From an uncultured Eubacteriales bacterium (GTDB lineage: Bacteria > Bacillota > Clostridia > Lachnospirales > Lachnospiraceae): a stretch of DNA of 64,000 nt. The stretch spans positions 62,001-126,000 of the forward strand of contig CASFBK010000006.1 of the NCBI GenBank assembly GCA_949292785.1, read 5' to 3'. Position numbers and translations under genes: made by a program. The notes below the pieces were generated by a model, which saw only the letters and a list, made by a program, of their open reading frames with translations, was not told the origin of the DNA and ran no database searches. Below are positions 32,669 through 41,861 of this stretch, piece after piece (position 1 is the stretch's first letter; each line of letters begins with the position of its first letter).

Positions 32669-32854
32669 AGTAATTCTCCTTGTCCCTTATGTAATAAATA
32701 TAGTATACACTATTTCTGTGAAAAAATCTTGAAAAATTTAAAAAATTGGGAAAAATCAGAAAAAAGTTCAAGAAAAGGAGAAAAAACGTGGTTTCCTGTT
32801 GCATGTTTTTGTGATAGAATAGCAAATAAGTATATCAGACAGGAGTGCAGAAGA

Positions 32855-33703
32855 ATGAGTTTAGCGGATAAGATTTTCATTGACATGTGTCAGGATATTA
32901 TAGAGAACGGAACCAGTACCGAGGGGGAGAAGGTGCGCCCTCACTGGGAAGATGGCAGCAGTGCTTATACCATTAAGAAGTTTGGCGTGGTGAATCGTTA
33001 TGATTTGTCCAGGGAGTTTCCGGCAATCACTTTAAGAAAAACAGCAATCAAGAGCTGCACCGACGAAATGCTCTGGATTTGGCAGAAGAAATCAAATAAC
33101 ATCAATGACCTTCACAGTCATGTGTGGGATGAGTGGGCGGATGAGACAGGCTCCATTGGAAAAGCATATGGGTATCAGATGGGGGTCAAGCATCAATATA
33201 AGGAAGGGATGATGGACCAGGTAGACCGGGTGATTTACGATTTGAAAAATAATCCTTTCAGCCGCCGCATCATGACGAATCTCTATGTTCATCAGGATTT
33301 GCATGAGATGCATCTGTACCCCTGCGCATACAGTATGACCTTTAATGTGACCCAAAAACCGGGACAGGATAAATTGGTGTTGAATGCCATTTTAAACCAA
33401 CGCTCCCAGGATATTCTTACTGCCAATAACTGGAATGTGTGTCAGTATGCGGTATTGGTGCATATGCTGGCGCAGGTGTGTGATATGGAAGTGGGAGAGC
33501 TGGTGCATGTGATAGCAGATGCCCATATCTATGACCGTCACATTCCACTGGTAAAGGAACTGATTACCAGAGAGACACATCCGGCACCGACCTTTTGGCT
33601 GAATCCGGAGATTAAGGATTTTTATGAATTTACCAGAAACGATGTGCGTCTGGACAATTATGTGACCGGACCACAGATTGAAAATATACCGGTTGCGGTT
33701 TAA
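32855..33703 (+). CDS. thyA: Thymidylate synthase
   Basis: A 282-residue enzyme that methylates dUMP to dTMP with methylene-tetrahydrofolate. The ATG at 32855 follows AGGAG by nine bases; the longer open frame upstream is not coding. Visible motifs are the catalytic Cys in HLYPCAYSM, QRSQDILTANNWNV, and the dUMP contacts in VIADAHIYDRHI. In the common ThyA signature the residue after the Cys is His (PCH); here it is Ala. The dihydrofolate reductase gene follows 19 bases downstream, the classical pairing that recycles the dihydrofolate made. Confidence 0.95.
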   Translation: MSLADKIFIDMCQDIIENGTSTEGEKVRPHWEDGSSAYTIKKFGVVNRYDLSREFPAITLRKTAIKSCTDEMLWIWQKKSNNINDLHSHVWDEWADETGSIGKAYGYQMGVKHQYKEGMMDQVDRVIYDLKNNPFSRRIMTNLYVHQDLHEMHLYPCAYSMTFNVTQKPGQDKLVLNAILNQRSQDILTANNWNVCQYAVLVHMLAQVCDMEVGELVHVIADAHIYDRHIPLVKELITRETHPAPTFWLNPEIKDFYEFTRNDVRLDNYVTGPQIENIPVAV

Positions 33704-33722
33704 GGAATCAGGAGGACATAAC

Positions 33723-34214
33723 ATGAATTTAATTGCAGCAGTAGATAAAAATTGGGCAATCGGACTGAATAATAAGCTTTTGGTAAGTATTCCGGAGGAC
33801 ATGAAGTTTTTCCGTAAGACCACCACCGGAAAAGTGGTAGTCATGGGAAGAAAGACGTTGGAGAGCTTTCCAAATGGATTACCCTTGAAGAACCGAGTCA
33901 ATATTGTGTTGACATCTGATGTAAACTATAAAGTAAAAGATGCGATTATCGTACATTCCATGGAAGAACTACTGGATGAATTAAAAAAATATAACAGTGA
34001 AGATATTTATGTTATCGGCGGAGAGAGCATTTACCGTCAGATGGTAGATTTGTGCGATGTGGCACATATTACGAAAATTGATTACGAATATCAGGCGGAT
34101 TCCTATTTCCCGAATCTGGATGAGAAGGAGGAGTGGGAAATTACTGCCGATAGTGAAGAACAGACTTATTTTGACCTGGAATTTTATTTCCTGAAATACG
34201 AAAAGAAGAAGTAG
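33723..34214 (+). CDS. folA: Dihydrofolate reductase
   Basis: A 163-residue DHFR. The ATG at 33723 lies after AGGAGG. It shows LIAAVDKNWAIGLNNKL, IPEDMKFF with the substrate-binding acid, VMGRKTLESF and the VIGGESIYRQ NADPH motif. It restores tetrahydrofolate for ThyA. The AEC transporter starts three bases after its stop, so all three are in one operon. Confidence 0.96.
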   Translation: MNLIAAVDKNWAIGLNNKLLVSIPEDMKFFRKTTTGKVVVMGRKTLESFPNGLPLKNRVNIVLTSDVNYKVKDAIIVHSMEELLDELKKYNSEDIYVIGGESIYRQMVDLCDVAHITKIDYEYQADSYFPNLDEKEEWEITADSEEQTYFDLEFYFLKYEKKK

Positions 34215-34217
34215 ACC

Positions 34218-35171
34218 ATGGAAAATTTTATTTTTAGTATTAATGTGACAATTCCCATTTTTCTGGTGATGGTACTGGGATGGGTGTTGAAGCAGATAGG
34301 GATGTTAAATGATAATTTTGTAACAGTGGCAAACAAGTTCAATTTTACCGTAACGTTGCCCTGCCTGTTGTTTCGTGATATTTCATCGGTGGATATCAGA
34401 GCGGTCTTTGACCTGAAATATGTATTGTTTTGTGCCCTTGCAAGCTCTGTTTGTTTTTGGCTCATCTGGGGCGGCACGAAGCTGTTCTTAAAGGATAAGT
34501 ATATGACAGGTGCTTTTGTACAGGCATCTTTTCGCAGCAGTGCGGCAGTGATGGGACTTGCATTTATTCAGAATATTTATGGACAGTCGGCAATGGGGCC
34601 CCTTATGATTATCGGGGCAGTGCCGCTATATAATATTTATTCTGTCATTGTGCTGACCTTTGAGGGCAATCATGAAACAGATGTGGATAAGGCGGGGAAA
34701 ATCAAGGAAGCCTGTGTAAATATACTGAAAAATCCAATTATTCTTGCTATTTTTGCAGGACTTCTGGTGTCACTGCTTGGGATTCAGTTTCCTGTTTTAG
34801 TAAATAAAACGGTGGAAAATGTTGCTCAGATGGCAACCCCATTGGCATTGATTGCACTGGGAGCAGGATTTGAGGGTAGAAAAGCCATGAAGAAGCTAAA
34901 GCCTGCATTGGCTGCTTCTTTTATCAAGCTGGTGCTTCAACCGGCAATTCTTCTGCCTGTTGCTGCGGCATTCGGATATGAAGGGGAAAAGATGATTGCG
35001 ATAGTGATTATGCTGGCTTCCCCCACAACACCGAGCTGTTATATTATGGCGAAAAATATGAACAATGATGGAACACTGACAGCAAGTGTTATTGTGCTGA
35101 CAACTCTTTTGGCAGCATTTACTCTAACGGGATGGATTTTCCTGTTGAAAACAATAGGATTAATAGGATGA
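34218..35171 (+). CDS. AEC family (auxin efflux carrier) transporter
   Basis: A 317-residue membrane protein with about ten segments in two inverted bundles. The start FSINVTIPIFLVMVLGWVLKQIG and the LASPTTPSCYIMAKNM block late in the protein are typical of bacterial AEC carriers, which move malate or other carboxylates. It directly precedes ilvB, 10 bases between the stop and the ilvB start. Substrate not determinable. Confidence 0.9.
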   Translation: MENFIFSINVTIPIFLVMVLGWVLKQIGMLNDNFVTVANKFNFTVTLPCLLFRDISSVDIRAVFDLKYVLFCALASSVCFWLIWGGTKLFLKDKYMTGAFVQASFRSSAAVMGLAFIQNIYGQSAMGPLMIIGAVPLYNIYSVIVLTFEGNHETDVDKAGKIKEACVNILKNPIILAIFAGLLVSLLGIQFPVLVNKTVENVAQMATPLALIALGAGFEGRKAMKKLKPALAASFIKLVLQPAILLPVAAAFGYEGEKMIAIVIMLASPTTPSCYIMAKNMNNDGTLTASVIVLTTLLAAFTLTGWIFLLKTIGLIG

Positions 35172-35181
35172 GGTGAAAAAT

Positions 35182-36906
35182 ATGGCGATGGATATAACCG
35201 GTAGAAAACTATTTGTAAAAGCATTGATAGAAGAAGGTGTAGACACCGTTTTTGGGTATCCGGGCGGGATGGTAACGGATATCTTAGATGAATTATATAA
35301 GCACGAGGAGATAGAGCTGGTATTGCCAAGACATGAGCAGGGACTGATTCATGAGGCAGAAGGCTATGCGAAGGCGACCGGTAGGACAGGGGTTTGTATT
35401 GTAACCAGTGGTCCGGGAGCGACCAATATTATAACGGGACTTGCAGACGCTCATTCGGACAGTATTCCGTTGGTATGTATCACCGGACAGGTTCCACTGC
35501 CTTTGATTGGGAATGACGCTTTTCAGGAAGTGGATATTGTAGGAATGACAAGAAGTATTACCAAGTACGGAGTAACGGTTCGCGACAGAAAAGACCTTGG
35601 AAAAATATTGAAAATGGCATTTCATATTGCAAGCACCGGAAGGCCGGGTCCGGTGTTGATTGATTTACCAAAAGACATTCAGACACAGGCAGGACCGGGA
35701 GAATATCCAAAGAGCGTGTCCATACGTGGCTATAAGCCCAATGAAAGCGTACATATCGGTCAGCTGAAAAAGGGCTATAAGCTGTTAAAATCTGCAAAGA
35801 AGCCATTGCTCTTAATCGGAGGCGGCGTAAATATTGCAAAAGCAAATGATAAATTATTAGAACTGGTAGAAAGAACAAAGATTCCTGTAGTTACAACAAT
35901 TATGGGAAAAGGAGCAATTCCTACCACACATCCGTACTATATTGGAAACAGTGGAATGCATGGCCGTTTCGCAGCTAATATGGCAGTCAGTGAATGTGAT
36001 GTACTATTTTCCATTGGAACCAGATTTAACGACCGTATTACCGGAGATTTGAATGAATTTGCCCCAAAGGCACAGATTGTTCATGTAGACGTAGATACTG
36101 CATCTATTTCCAGAAATGTGGTAGTGGATGTTCCTATTGTAGCAGATGCGGGACTTGCCATAGAAAAAATGTTAGAGTGGGCAGAACCACAGAAAACAGA
36201 TAAGTGGATGGCACAGATAAAAGAGTGGAATCAGGAGAATCCATTAGAAATGCGAAGAGACCACGGAATGACGCCGCAGATGATTATGGAGCATATCAAC
36301 GAGCAGTTCGAAGAAGGTATCATTGTAACAGACGTAGGTCAGCATCAGATGTGGGCAACCCAGTATATCGAATTAAATGTGAGAAAACAGTTTATTACCT
36401 CCGGTGGACTTGGTACCATGGGCTTTGGTTTCCCTGCTGCCATTGGAGCAAAGATTGGCTGTCCGGACAAAGAGGTCATCTGTATCAGCGGAGATGGTGG
36501 TATGCAGATGAATATTCAGGAGCTGGCAACTGCGGTAGTGCAGGATGCCCATGTAATTGTATGTGTTCTGAATAACTATTATCTGGGAATGGTACGTCAG
36601 ATGCAGCAGCTTTTCTACGGAAAACGGTATGAAGCTACCTGCTTAAGACGCAGAAAAGGCTGTCCGAAGGACTGTAAGGGTCCGAATCCTGCATGTCCGC
36701 CTTATGAACCGGATTTTGTAAAGCTGGCAGAAAGCTATGGCGCTACCGGAATACGTGTCACAAAGGAAGAAGAGATTGCACCAGCCTTTGAAAAGGCGAA
36801 AAAGGCAAAAGGACCGGTTATTATTGAATTTATGATAGCAACAGACGAGCTTGTACTGCCCATGGTAAAAAGCGGAAATCCCATGAGCGAAATGATTTTA
36901 AAATAA
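35182..36906 (+). CDS. ilvB: Acetolactate synthase large subunit with Cys-rich insertion
   Basis: A 574-residue thiamine-diphosphate enzyme, first step of valine, leucine and isoleucine synthesis. The ATG at 35182 lies eight bases after GAGG. The ThDP glutamate (PRHEQGLIHEAEGYAKATG), the FAD region and the GDGGMQMNIQELATA ThDP/Mg motif followed by NNYYLGM are all present. Near residue 485-510 an insertion CLRRRKGCPKDCKGPNPACP adds four cysteines not found in the common enzyme. The regulatory subunit follows 13 bases later. Confidence 0.95.
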   Translation: MAMDITGRKLFVKALIEEGVDTVFGYPGGMVTDILDELYKHEEIELVLPRHEQGLIHEAEGYAKATGRTGVCIVTSGPGATNIITGLADAHSDSIPLVCITGQVPLPLIGNDAFQEVDIVGMTRSITKYGVTVRDRKDLGKILKMAFHIASTGRPGPVLIDLPKDIQTQAGPGEYPKSVSIRGYKPNESVHIGQLKKGYKLLKSAKKPLLLIGGGVNIAKANDKLLELVERTKIPVVTTIMGKGAIPTTHPYYIGNSGMHGRFAANMAVSECDVLFSIGTRFNDRITGDLNEFAPKAQIVHVDVDTASISRNVVVDVPIVADAGLAIEKMLEWAEPQKTDKWMAQIKEWNQENPLEMRRDHGMTPQMIMEHINEQFEEGIIVTDVGQHQMWATQYIELNVRKQFITSGGLGTMGFGFPAAIGAKIGCPDKEVICISGDGGMQMNIQELATAVVQDAHVIVCVLNNYYLGMVRQMQQLFYGKRYEATCLRRRKGCPKDCKGPNPACPPYEPDFVKLAESYGATGIRVTKEEEIAPAFEKAKKAKGPVIIEFMIATDELVLPMVKSGNPMSEMILK

Positions 36907-36919
36907 AGGAGGAAAGACC

Positions 36920-37441
36920 ATGAAAAACCGATGGATTGCATTATATGTAGAAAATCAAGTGGGTGTCCTTGCCAAGGTGTCCGGTCTTTTTTCCGGAAAA
37001 TCCTATAATCTGCAAAGTCTTACAGTAGGAACCACAGAGGACGAAACGGTATCCCGTATGACAATCTGCGTTACCAGTGATGATGTGACCTTTGAGCAGA
37101 TTAAAAAGCAGCTCAACCGCATGGTAGAGGTGATTAAGGTCATAGACCTTACCAATGTACCGATACACATGAAAGAGATTTTGTTTGCAAAGGTAAAGGG
37201 ATGCTCGTTAGAAGAGAAAGCCGAAGTATTTCAGATTGCACAGGTATTCAATGTGGAAGTTGCTGATATCGGAACCGACAGTGTATTATTAGAGTGTAAG
37301 CTGACGGAGCGCCGCAATAATGAATTGATTACGTTGTTAAAGAGCAGATTTAAGCATATTGAAGTGGTACGTGGCGGAGCGGTGGCGATTGAGTCTATTA
37401 GTACGTCATGTGCAGGCAAGACAGAGTATCACAGGAAATAA
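36920..37441 (+). CDS. ilvN: Acetolactate synthase small (regulatory) subunit
   Basis: A 173-residue ACT-domain protein that confers branched-chain amino acid feedback on IlvB. The N terminus WIALYVENQVGVLAKVSGLFSGKSYNLQSL is the ACT domain; the C-terminal half matches the activation domain. AAAGGAGG precedes the ATG. The next TetR gene lies 16 bases after the stop. Confidence 0.94.
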   Translation: MKNRWIALYVENQVGVLAKVSGLFSGKSYNLQSLTVGTTEDETVSRMTICVTSDDVTFEQIKKQLNRMVEVIKVIDLTNVPIHMKEILFAKVKGCSLEEKAEVFQIAQVFNVEVADIGTDSVLLECKLTERRNNELITLLKSRFKHIEVVRGGAVAIESISTSCAGKTEYHRK

Positions 37442-37457
37442 AATTGGAGCAGAGCAT

Positions 37458-38036
37458 ATGTCCAATACAACGAAGATAGCATTGGAGGCATCGTTAAAAA
37501 AGATGATGCTCCAGAAACCGTTTGATAAGATAACCATTAATGATTTGACCAAGGACTGCGGTATCAGCCGTATGACATTTTATAACCATTTTAAAGATAT
37601 TTATGATTTGGTTGAGTGGTGTTGTGAGGAGGATGGGAAGCAGGCATTGCAGGATTACAAAACATATGATACCTGGCAGGAGGGGTTGCTTCAGATTTTC
37701 CAGGCGGTGCTTGTGAACAAGCCGTTTATTTTAAATGTGTATCGCTCAGTCAGCAGAGAACAGATTGAAAGCTATCTGTTTGGGCTTACTTGTGGTTTAA
37801 TAGAAAATGTGGTAGAGGAGAAGTCGGTAGGAAAAAATATTTTACCGGAAGACAAGCTCTTTATTGCAGAGTTTTATAAGTATAGCTTTGTGGGAATCAT
37901 GCTGGACTGGGTAAAACAGGGAATGAAGGAAGAACCACAGCTTCTGGTAGATAAGATTAGTATCACATTGCAGGGAAATATTTCAAATTCTGTTAAGAAT
38001 TTTGAGTCAGTCAGAGAAAAATGTAATATAACGTAA
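37458..38036 (+). CDS. TetR-family regulator (DhaS-like)
   Basis: A 192-residue regulator. The start is taken at the ATG at 37458, preceded by GGAG. HTH: FDKITINDLTKDCGISRMTFYNHFKDIYDLVEW; C terminus is the TetR_C-type seen in DhaS-like regulators. A perfect 17-bp terminator follows. The oleate hydratase gene lies just beyond and is the most likely target. Confidence 0.9.
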   Translation: MSNTTKIALEASLKKMMLQKPFDKITINDLTKDCGISRMTFYNHFKDIYDLVEWCCEEDGKQALQDYKTYDTWQEGLLQIFQAVLVNKPFILNVYRSVSREQIESYLFGLTCGLIENVVEEKSVGKNILPEDKLFIAEFYKYSFVGIMLDWVKQGMKEEPQLLVDKISITLQGNISNSVKNFESVREKCNIT

Positions 38037-38040
38037 GTTT

Positions 38041-38087
38041 ACAAAATCGCCGAAATGTATAATTTTTATCCATTTCGGCGATTTTGT
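38041..38087. terminator. Terminator after the TetR gene
   Basis: ACAAAATCGCCGAAATG pairs without mismatch with 38071-38087; T-rich on both sides. Confidence 0.88.
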
Positions 38088-38169
38088 AAATTGTGAAAAA
38101 GAAATAATAGTAATATAGTGAGAACAGATAACAAATTAAGAAGGAAGCAAGGAAAGGATGGTATATGTT

Positions 38170-40149
38170 ATGGCAAAGAAAAATGTGGTACGAGGAATTA
38201 CAGTACTTGCGGCAGGTGCAGGTGTGGCGGCAGTAGCAGCCAAAGGGTTAAAAAAGCAGAACACAAAGAAAAAGGAAGCAGCAGCAAGGGTTGAGAAAAC
38301 CCAGAGTGAGTATCGGAATACGGAACGAGGAAAGTACGAGAAGAATAGCAAGGGAATCTATTATACAAATGGTAATTATGAAGCATTTGCCCGCCCGAAA
38401 AAACCGGAAGGTGTTGAGGAAAAACATGCTTATCTGGTAGGCAGTGGGCTGGCATCCCTTGCAGCAGCATGTTTTCTGGTACGCGATGGACAGATGCCGG
38501 GAAAGAATATACACATATTAGAAGCTATGGATATTGCAGGAGGCGCATGCGACGGAATTTATGATGCAACAAGAGGATATGTGATGCGTGGCGGCCGTGA
38601 GATGGAAAATCATTTTGAATGTTTATGGGATTTGTTCCGCAGTATTCCGTCTCTGGAAGTACCGGGAGCATCAGTGCTGGATGAATATTACTGGTTAAAT
38701 AAAGAGGACCCGAACTATTCTCTTTGCCGTGCGACGGAGAACAGAGGCGAGGACGCCCATACAGATGGCAAGTTTGGTTTAAGCCAGAAGGGCTGTATGG
38801 AAATTATGAAGCTGTTTATGACAAAAGACGAAGACCTTTATGATAAGACGATTGAAGATTTCTTTGACGAGGAAGTGTTTGCGTCTAATTTCTGGTTATA
38901 CTGGAGAACCATGTTCGCATTTGAAAACTGGCACAGTGCATTGGAGATGAAGCTTTACATTCAAAGATTCATTCACCATATTGCCGGTCTTCCGGATTTC
39001 AGTGCATTGAAGTTCACAAAATACAATCAGTATGAGTCATTGATTCTGCCTATGCAGAAATATTTAGAAGAGGCAGGCGTAGAATTCAGATTTGGTACAG
39101 AAGTAACAAACGTTATTTTTGATATCAAAGATGGCAAAAAAGTTGCCAGCGTAATTGAGTGCAAGGTAGGCGGTAAGGAGCAGGGCATTAAGCTGACAGA
39201 AAATGACCTGGTATTTGTTACTAACGGAAGCTGTACGGAAGGAACCATTTATGGTGACCAGAATCATGCGCCGAATGGAGATGCAGAGGTAAGAACGAGC
39301 GGCTGCTGGAGCCTTTGGAAAAATATTGCAAAGCAAGATGCTTCCTTTGGTCATCCGGAGAAGTTCTGTTCAGATATTTCCAAGACAAATTGGGAGTCTG
39401 CTACCGTAACGACCTCTAGTGATAAGATTATTTCTTATATTGAAAAAATCTGTAAGAGAGACCCAAGAACAGGAAGAGTCGTAACCGGAGGTATTGTAAG
39501 CGCGAAGGATTCCAAATGGCTGCTCAGCTGGACCATTAACAGACAGGGACAGTTCAAAGAACAGGATAAGAAGGATGTTTGTATCTGGGTATACAGCTTA
39601 TTTACAGATGTACCTGGTGATTATATAAAAAAGCCGATGAAAGAGTGTACCGGAAAGGAAATTACAGCAGAGTGGTTATATCATTTGGGAGTGCCTGTGG
39701 ATGAAATTGATGAACTGGCAGAAAATGAGGCGGTATGTGTTCCCACCATGATGCCGTATATTACCGCATTCTTTATGCCAAGAGCAAAGGGCGACAGACC
39801 GGATGTAATCCCGGATGGCTGTGTAAACTGTGCATTTCTTGGTCAGTTTGCAGAAACGCCGAGAGATACCATCTTTACAACGGAGTATTCTGTTAGAACT
39901 GCAATGGAAGCCGTTTACGGTCTGCTTGGGGTAGACAGAGGTGTACCTGAGGTTTGGGGCAGTGTCTATGATGTGAGAGAGCTTTTGGACAGCTCTGTAA
40001 AGCTGATGGATGGAAAATCCCCTCTTGAGATTGAACTGCCGGGACCATTGAATGTATTAAAGAAGCCTCTGATTCGTGCAATCAAAGGAACGGTGATTGA
40101 AAAAGTGTTAAAAGACCATGATGTGCTGAAGGATTATATGCTGGAGTAA
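38170..40149 (+). CDS. ohyA: Oleate hydratase (MCRA family) with membrane-like N terminus
   Basis: A 659-residue FAD enzyme that adds water to cis-9 double bonds of fatty acids to give 10-hydroxy acids; a detoxification function in gut bacteria. The FAD motif LVGSGLASLAAACFLVRDG, the catalytic-region segments GGREMENHFECLWDL and ETPRDTIFTTEYSVRTAMEAVY are intact. Ahead of the fold lies a 70-residue extension: an Ala/Gly-rich hydrophobic segment (VVRGITVLAAGAGVAAVAAKG) and a Lys/Glu-rich tail. That could tether the enzyme to the membrane. The ATG at 38170 is favoured because AGGAAAGG abuts the ATG at 38158. Confidence 0.93.
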   Translation: MAKKNVVRGITVLAAGAGVAAVAAKGLKKQNTKKKEAAARVEKTQSEYRNTERGKYEKNSKGIYYTNGNYEAFARPKKPEGVEEKHAYLVGSGLASLAAACFLVRDGQMPGKNIHILEAMDIAGGACDGIYDATRGYVMRGGREMENHFECLWDLFRSIPSLEVPGASVLDEYYWLNKEDPNYSLCRATENRGEDAHTDGKFGLSQKGCMEIMKLFMTKDEDLYDKTIEDFFDEEVFASNFWLYWRTMFAFENWHSALEMKLYIQRFIHHIAGLPDFSALKFTKYNQYESLILPMQKYLEEAGVEFRFGTEVTNVIFDIKDGKKVASVIECKVGGKEQGIKLTENDLVFVTNGSCTEGTIYGDQNHAPNGDAEVRTSGCWSLWKNIAKQDASFGHPEKFCSDISKTNWESATVTTSSDKIISYIEKICKRDPRTGRVVTGGIVSAKDSKWLLSWTINRQGQFKEQDKKDVCIWVYSLFTDVPGDYIKKPMKECTGKEITAEWLYHLGVPVDEIDELAENEAVCVPTMMPYITAFFMPRAKGDRPDVIPDGCVNCAFLGQFAETPRDTIFTTEYSVRTAMEAVYGLLGVDRGVPEVWGSVYDVRELLDSSVKLMDGKSPLEIELPGPLNVLKKPLIRAIKGTVIEKVLKDHDVLKDYMLE

Positions 40150-40183
40150 TCCAGGTGTCAATAAGGTATTTTTGCAGATATGC

Positions 40184-40264
40184 TTGTAAAAGCCGAAGGC
40201 ATATGTTATACTGTAACCACGCACAAGGTAAAAGCCCACGGATGACAGTCCGTGGGTTTTTGTT
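40184..40264 (+). promoter_or_regulatory. Promoter followed at once by a terminator (attenuator or tiny RNA)
   Basis: TTGTAA (40184-40189) and TATACT (40207-40212) have 17-base spacing. Only about 20 bases after the expected start, CCCACGGA-TGACAG-TCCGTGGG is followed by five Ts. Either this yields a ~45-base RNA, or the hairpin also terminates oleate hydratase transcripts and regulates the cysteine hydrolase gene that follows. Confidence 0.55.
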
Positions 40265-40311
40265 AGAAATATATGAATGGATGTAAGTAAGAAGATGTGG
40301 AGGGAAGGAAC

Positions 40312-40833
40312 ATGCGGAAAATTTTAGTTGTGGTAGATATGCAAAAAGACTTTATCGACGGTTCTCTGGGAACGAAAGAAGCACAGGCAATCGTAACACC
40401 TGTGATTGAGAAAATGAAGTCTTATGAAAAATCAGATATTTATGTGACCAGAGATACTCATGGTAAAAACTATCTGGACACTGCCGAAGGAAAGAAGCTT
40501 CCGGTAGTCCATTGTGTAGAAGGGACAGAGGGCTGGCAGTTACATCCTGAGATAGAAGCGCTGGCAGAGCCGGAGCACATTATAAATAAGCCTACCTTCG
40601 GTTCTATGACACTGATGGAACAGTTAAAGGCAGAAAACGAAAAAGAACCCCTGGAGATAGAATTAGTAGGACTTTGTACGGATATCTGTGTAGTGTCAAA
40701 TGCCCTGCTGTTAAAGGCAGCGATGCCGGAAAACAATATCAAGATAGATGCTTCCTGTTGTGCAGGAGTTACGCCCAAATCTCATGAAGCGGCACTTACT
40801 ACGATGCAGATGTGCCAGATAGAAGTGGCGTAG
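40312..40833 (+). CDS. Isochorismatase-like cysteine hydrolase (nicotinamidase type)
   Basis: A 173-residue hydrolase. Triad candidates: Asp in VVDMQKDFIDG, Lys in IINKPTFGS and Cys in LVGLCTDICVVSNAL. The HCVEGTEGWQLHPEI block resembles nicotinamidases, which convert nicotinamide to nicotinic acid for NAD salvage. The ATG at 40312 follows GGAGGGAAGG. A bidirectional terminator follows. Exact substrate is uncertain. Confidence 0.88.
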   Translation: MRKILVVVDMQKDFIDGSLGTKEAQAIVTPVIEKMKSYEKSDIYVTRDTHGKNYLDTAEGKKLPVVHCVEGTEGWQLHPEIEALAEPEHIINKPTFGSMTLMEQLKAENEKEPLEIELVGLCTDICVVSNALLLKAAMPENNIKIDASCCAGVTPKSHEAALTTMQMCQIEVA

Positions 40834-40865
40834 AAGAAGATAGAAGCTGTAAACAGTTATTTACA

Positions 40866-40897
40866 AAAAAAGAATTCCGCTTGCGGAATTCTTTTTT
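40866..40897. terminator. Bidirectional terminator
   Basis: AAAAAAGAATTCCGC and GCGGAATTCTTTTTT form a 15-bp stem between converging genes. Confidence 0.9.
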
Positions 40898-40904
40898 CTA
40901 CGTA

Positions 40905-41420
40905 TTATCTTGCCATAATCTCTAAAATTTCACCTACGTACATGGTGTGCGGATTACCTTCGTTATCACCGGAATACCATTTTTCCTTGATTTCAGGGTC
41001 GATAAAGTGTGCTTCCTCAACCGGAATAGCAGCCATTTTCTTGCAGATGATTACAAAGTTTCCTTCGTCTACATAAGGAATCCCGTCTTTGTAATCCAGA
41101 TTTAAGCCGGAGGTCTTAAATTTATCTTCCTGACGACCGGAGACGATACCAAAGTACTTCAGGTCATTTTTATATTTTTTATCGAAAAAGGTACAGGAAA
41201 AAGTATCCCCATTATCAATAAATTCTTTTGTGTAGCGTTTTTCACGAACAAAGATAAATGCTACATTTTTTCCCCAAAGGACGCCCAGTCCCCCCCAACT
41301 GGCGGTCATGCCATTTGCCTTCTTCTCGTCTCCCGCAGTAATTAACATCCAGTCATTTCCGATTTTAGTAAATGGATTAAATTCTAATAAATCCGCTGGA
41401 TAAGGTTGGAATTGATGCAT
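40905..41420 (-). CDS. Flavin reductase-like FMN-binding protein
   Basis: A 171-residue split-barrel flavoprotein. The start ATG at 41420 has AAAGGAGA at suitable distance. The pattern NDWMLITAGDEKKANGMTASWGG and the later FSCTFFDKKYKNDLKYFG match the flavin-reductase/FMN-binding split-barrel family found in anaerobes. Probable role: FMN-dependent reduction with an unknown partner. Confidence 0.88.
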   Translation of the reverse strand: MHQFQPYPADLLEFNPFTKIGNDWMLITAGDEKKANGMTASWGGLGVLWGKNVAFIFVREKRYTKEFIDNGDTFSCTFFDKKYKNDLKYFGIVSGRQEDKFKTSGLNLDYKDGIPYVDEGNFVIICKKMAAIPVEEAHFIDPEIKEKWYSGDNEGNPHTMYVGEILEIMAR

Positions 41421-41595
41421 AGTCATTCTCCTTTTCTATCATTTAGTCTACTAAAATAAGTATACAACATTTCAAAAAAAATTCCTATAAGAGTTTCATA
41501 ATTTCTTAAGAAAAATATAGAATGAAATTCATGATTTTTTCACAAACTAGTGATACGATTCATGGTAAGAGAGGAGTCGGAAAGAGGAAGAAACG

Positions 41596-41781
41596 ATGAG
41601 AAGAAATAGAGATGAGTATGCAAGTATAAATAAAACAAGAAATATCGGAAGAATGGTAGTTGTAACAGTTGCAGTTCTGGCAATCTGTATCACAGGAGCG
41701 TTATATGCAAAGAAGCTGCAGTTAGACCAAAAGTATATTACCATGAATACGGTGGAAGATACCACAGAGATAAATATATAA
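41596..41781 (+). CDS. Small single-pass membrane protein
   Basis: A 61-residue protein: basic N terminus, one membrane segment (about 19-39), short outside tail. GAGGAAG precedes the ATG. It lies about 80 bases before the peptidoglycan-binding protein gene. No family recognised. Confidence 0.6.
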   Translation: MRRNRDEYASINKTRNIGRMVVVTVAVLAICITGALYAKKLQLDQKYITMNTVEDTTEINI

Positions 41782-41861
41782 CATATTCATAATATATTTT
41801 TGGTACTTTTGAATATGGCTCTGCATAAAATATGGATAAGTGCAAAGTATCAGAGGTATTT

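Noticed and set aside
32636-32854. A 73-residue N-terminal extension of ThyA
   Set aside because: The family starts near the MSLADK ATG with a good ribosome site; the extension covers the divergent promoter region and the opposite small gene.
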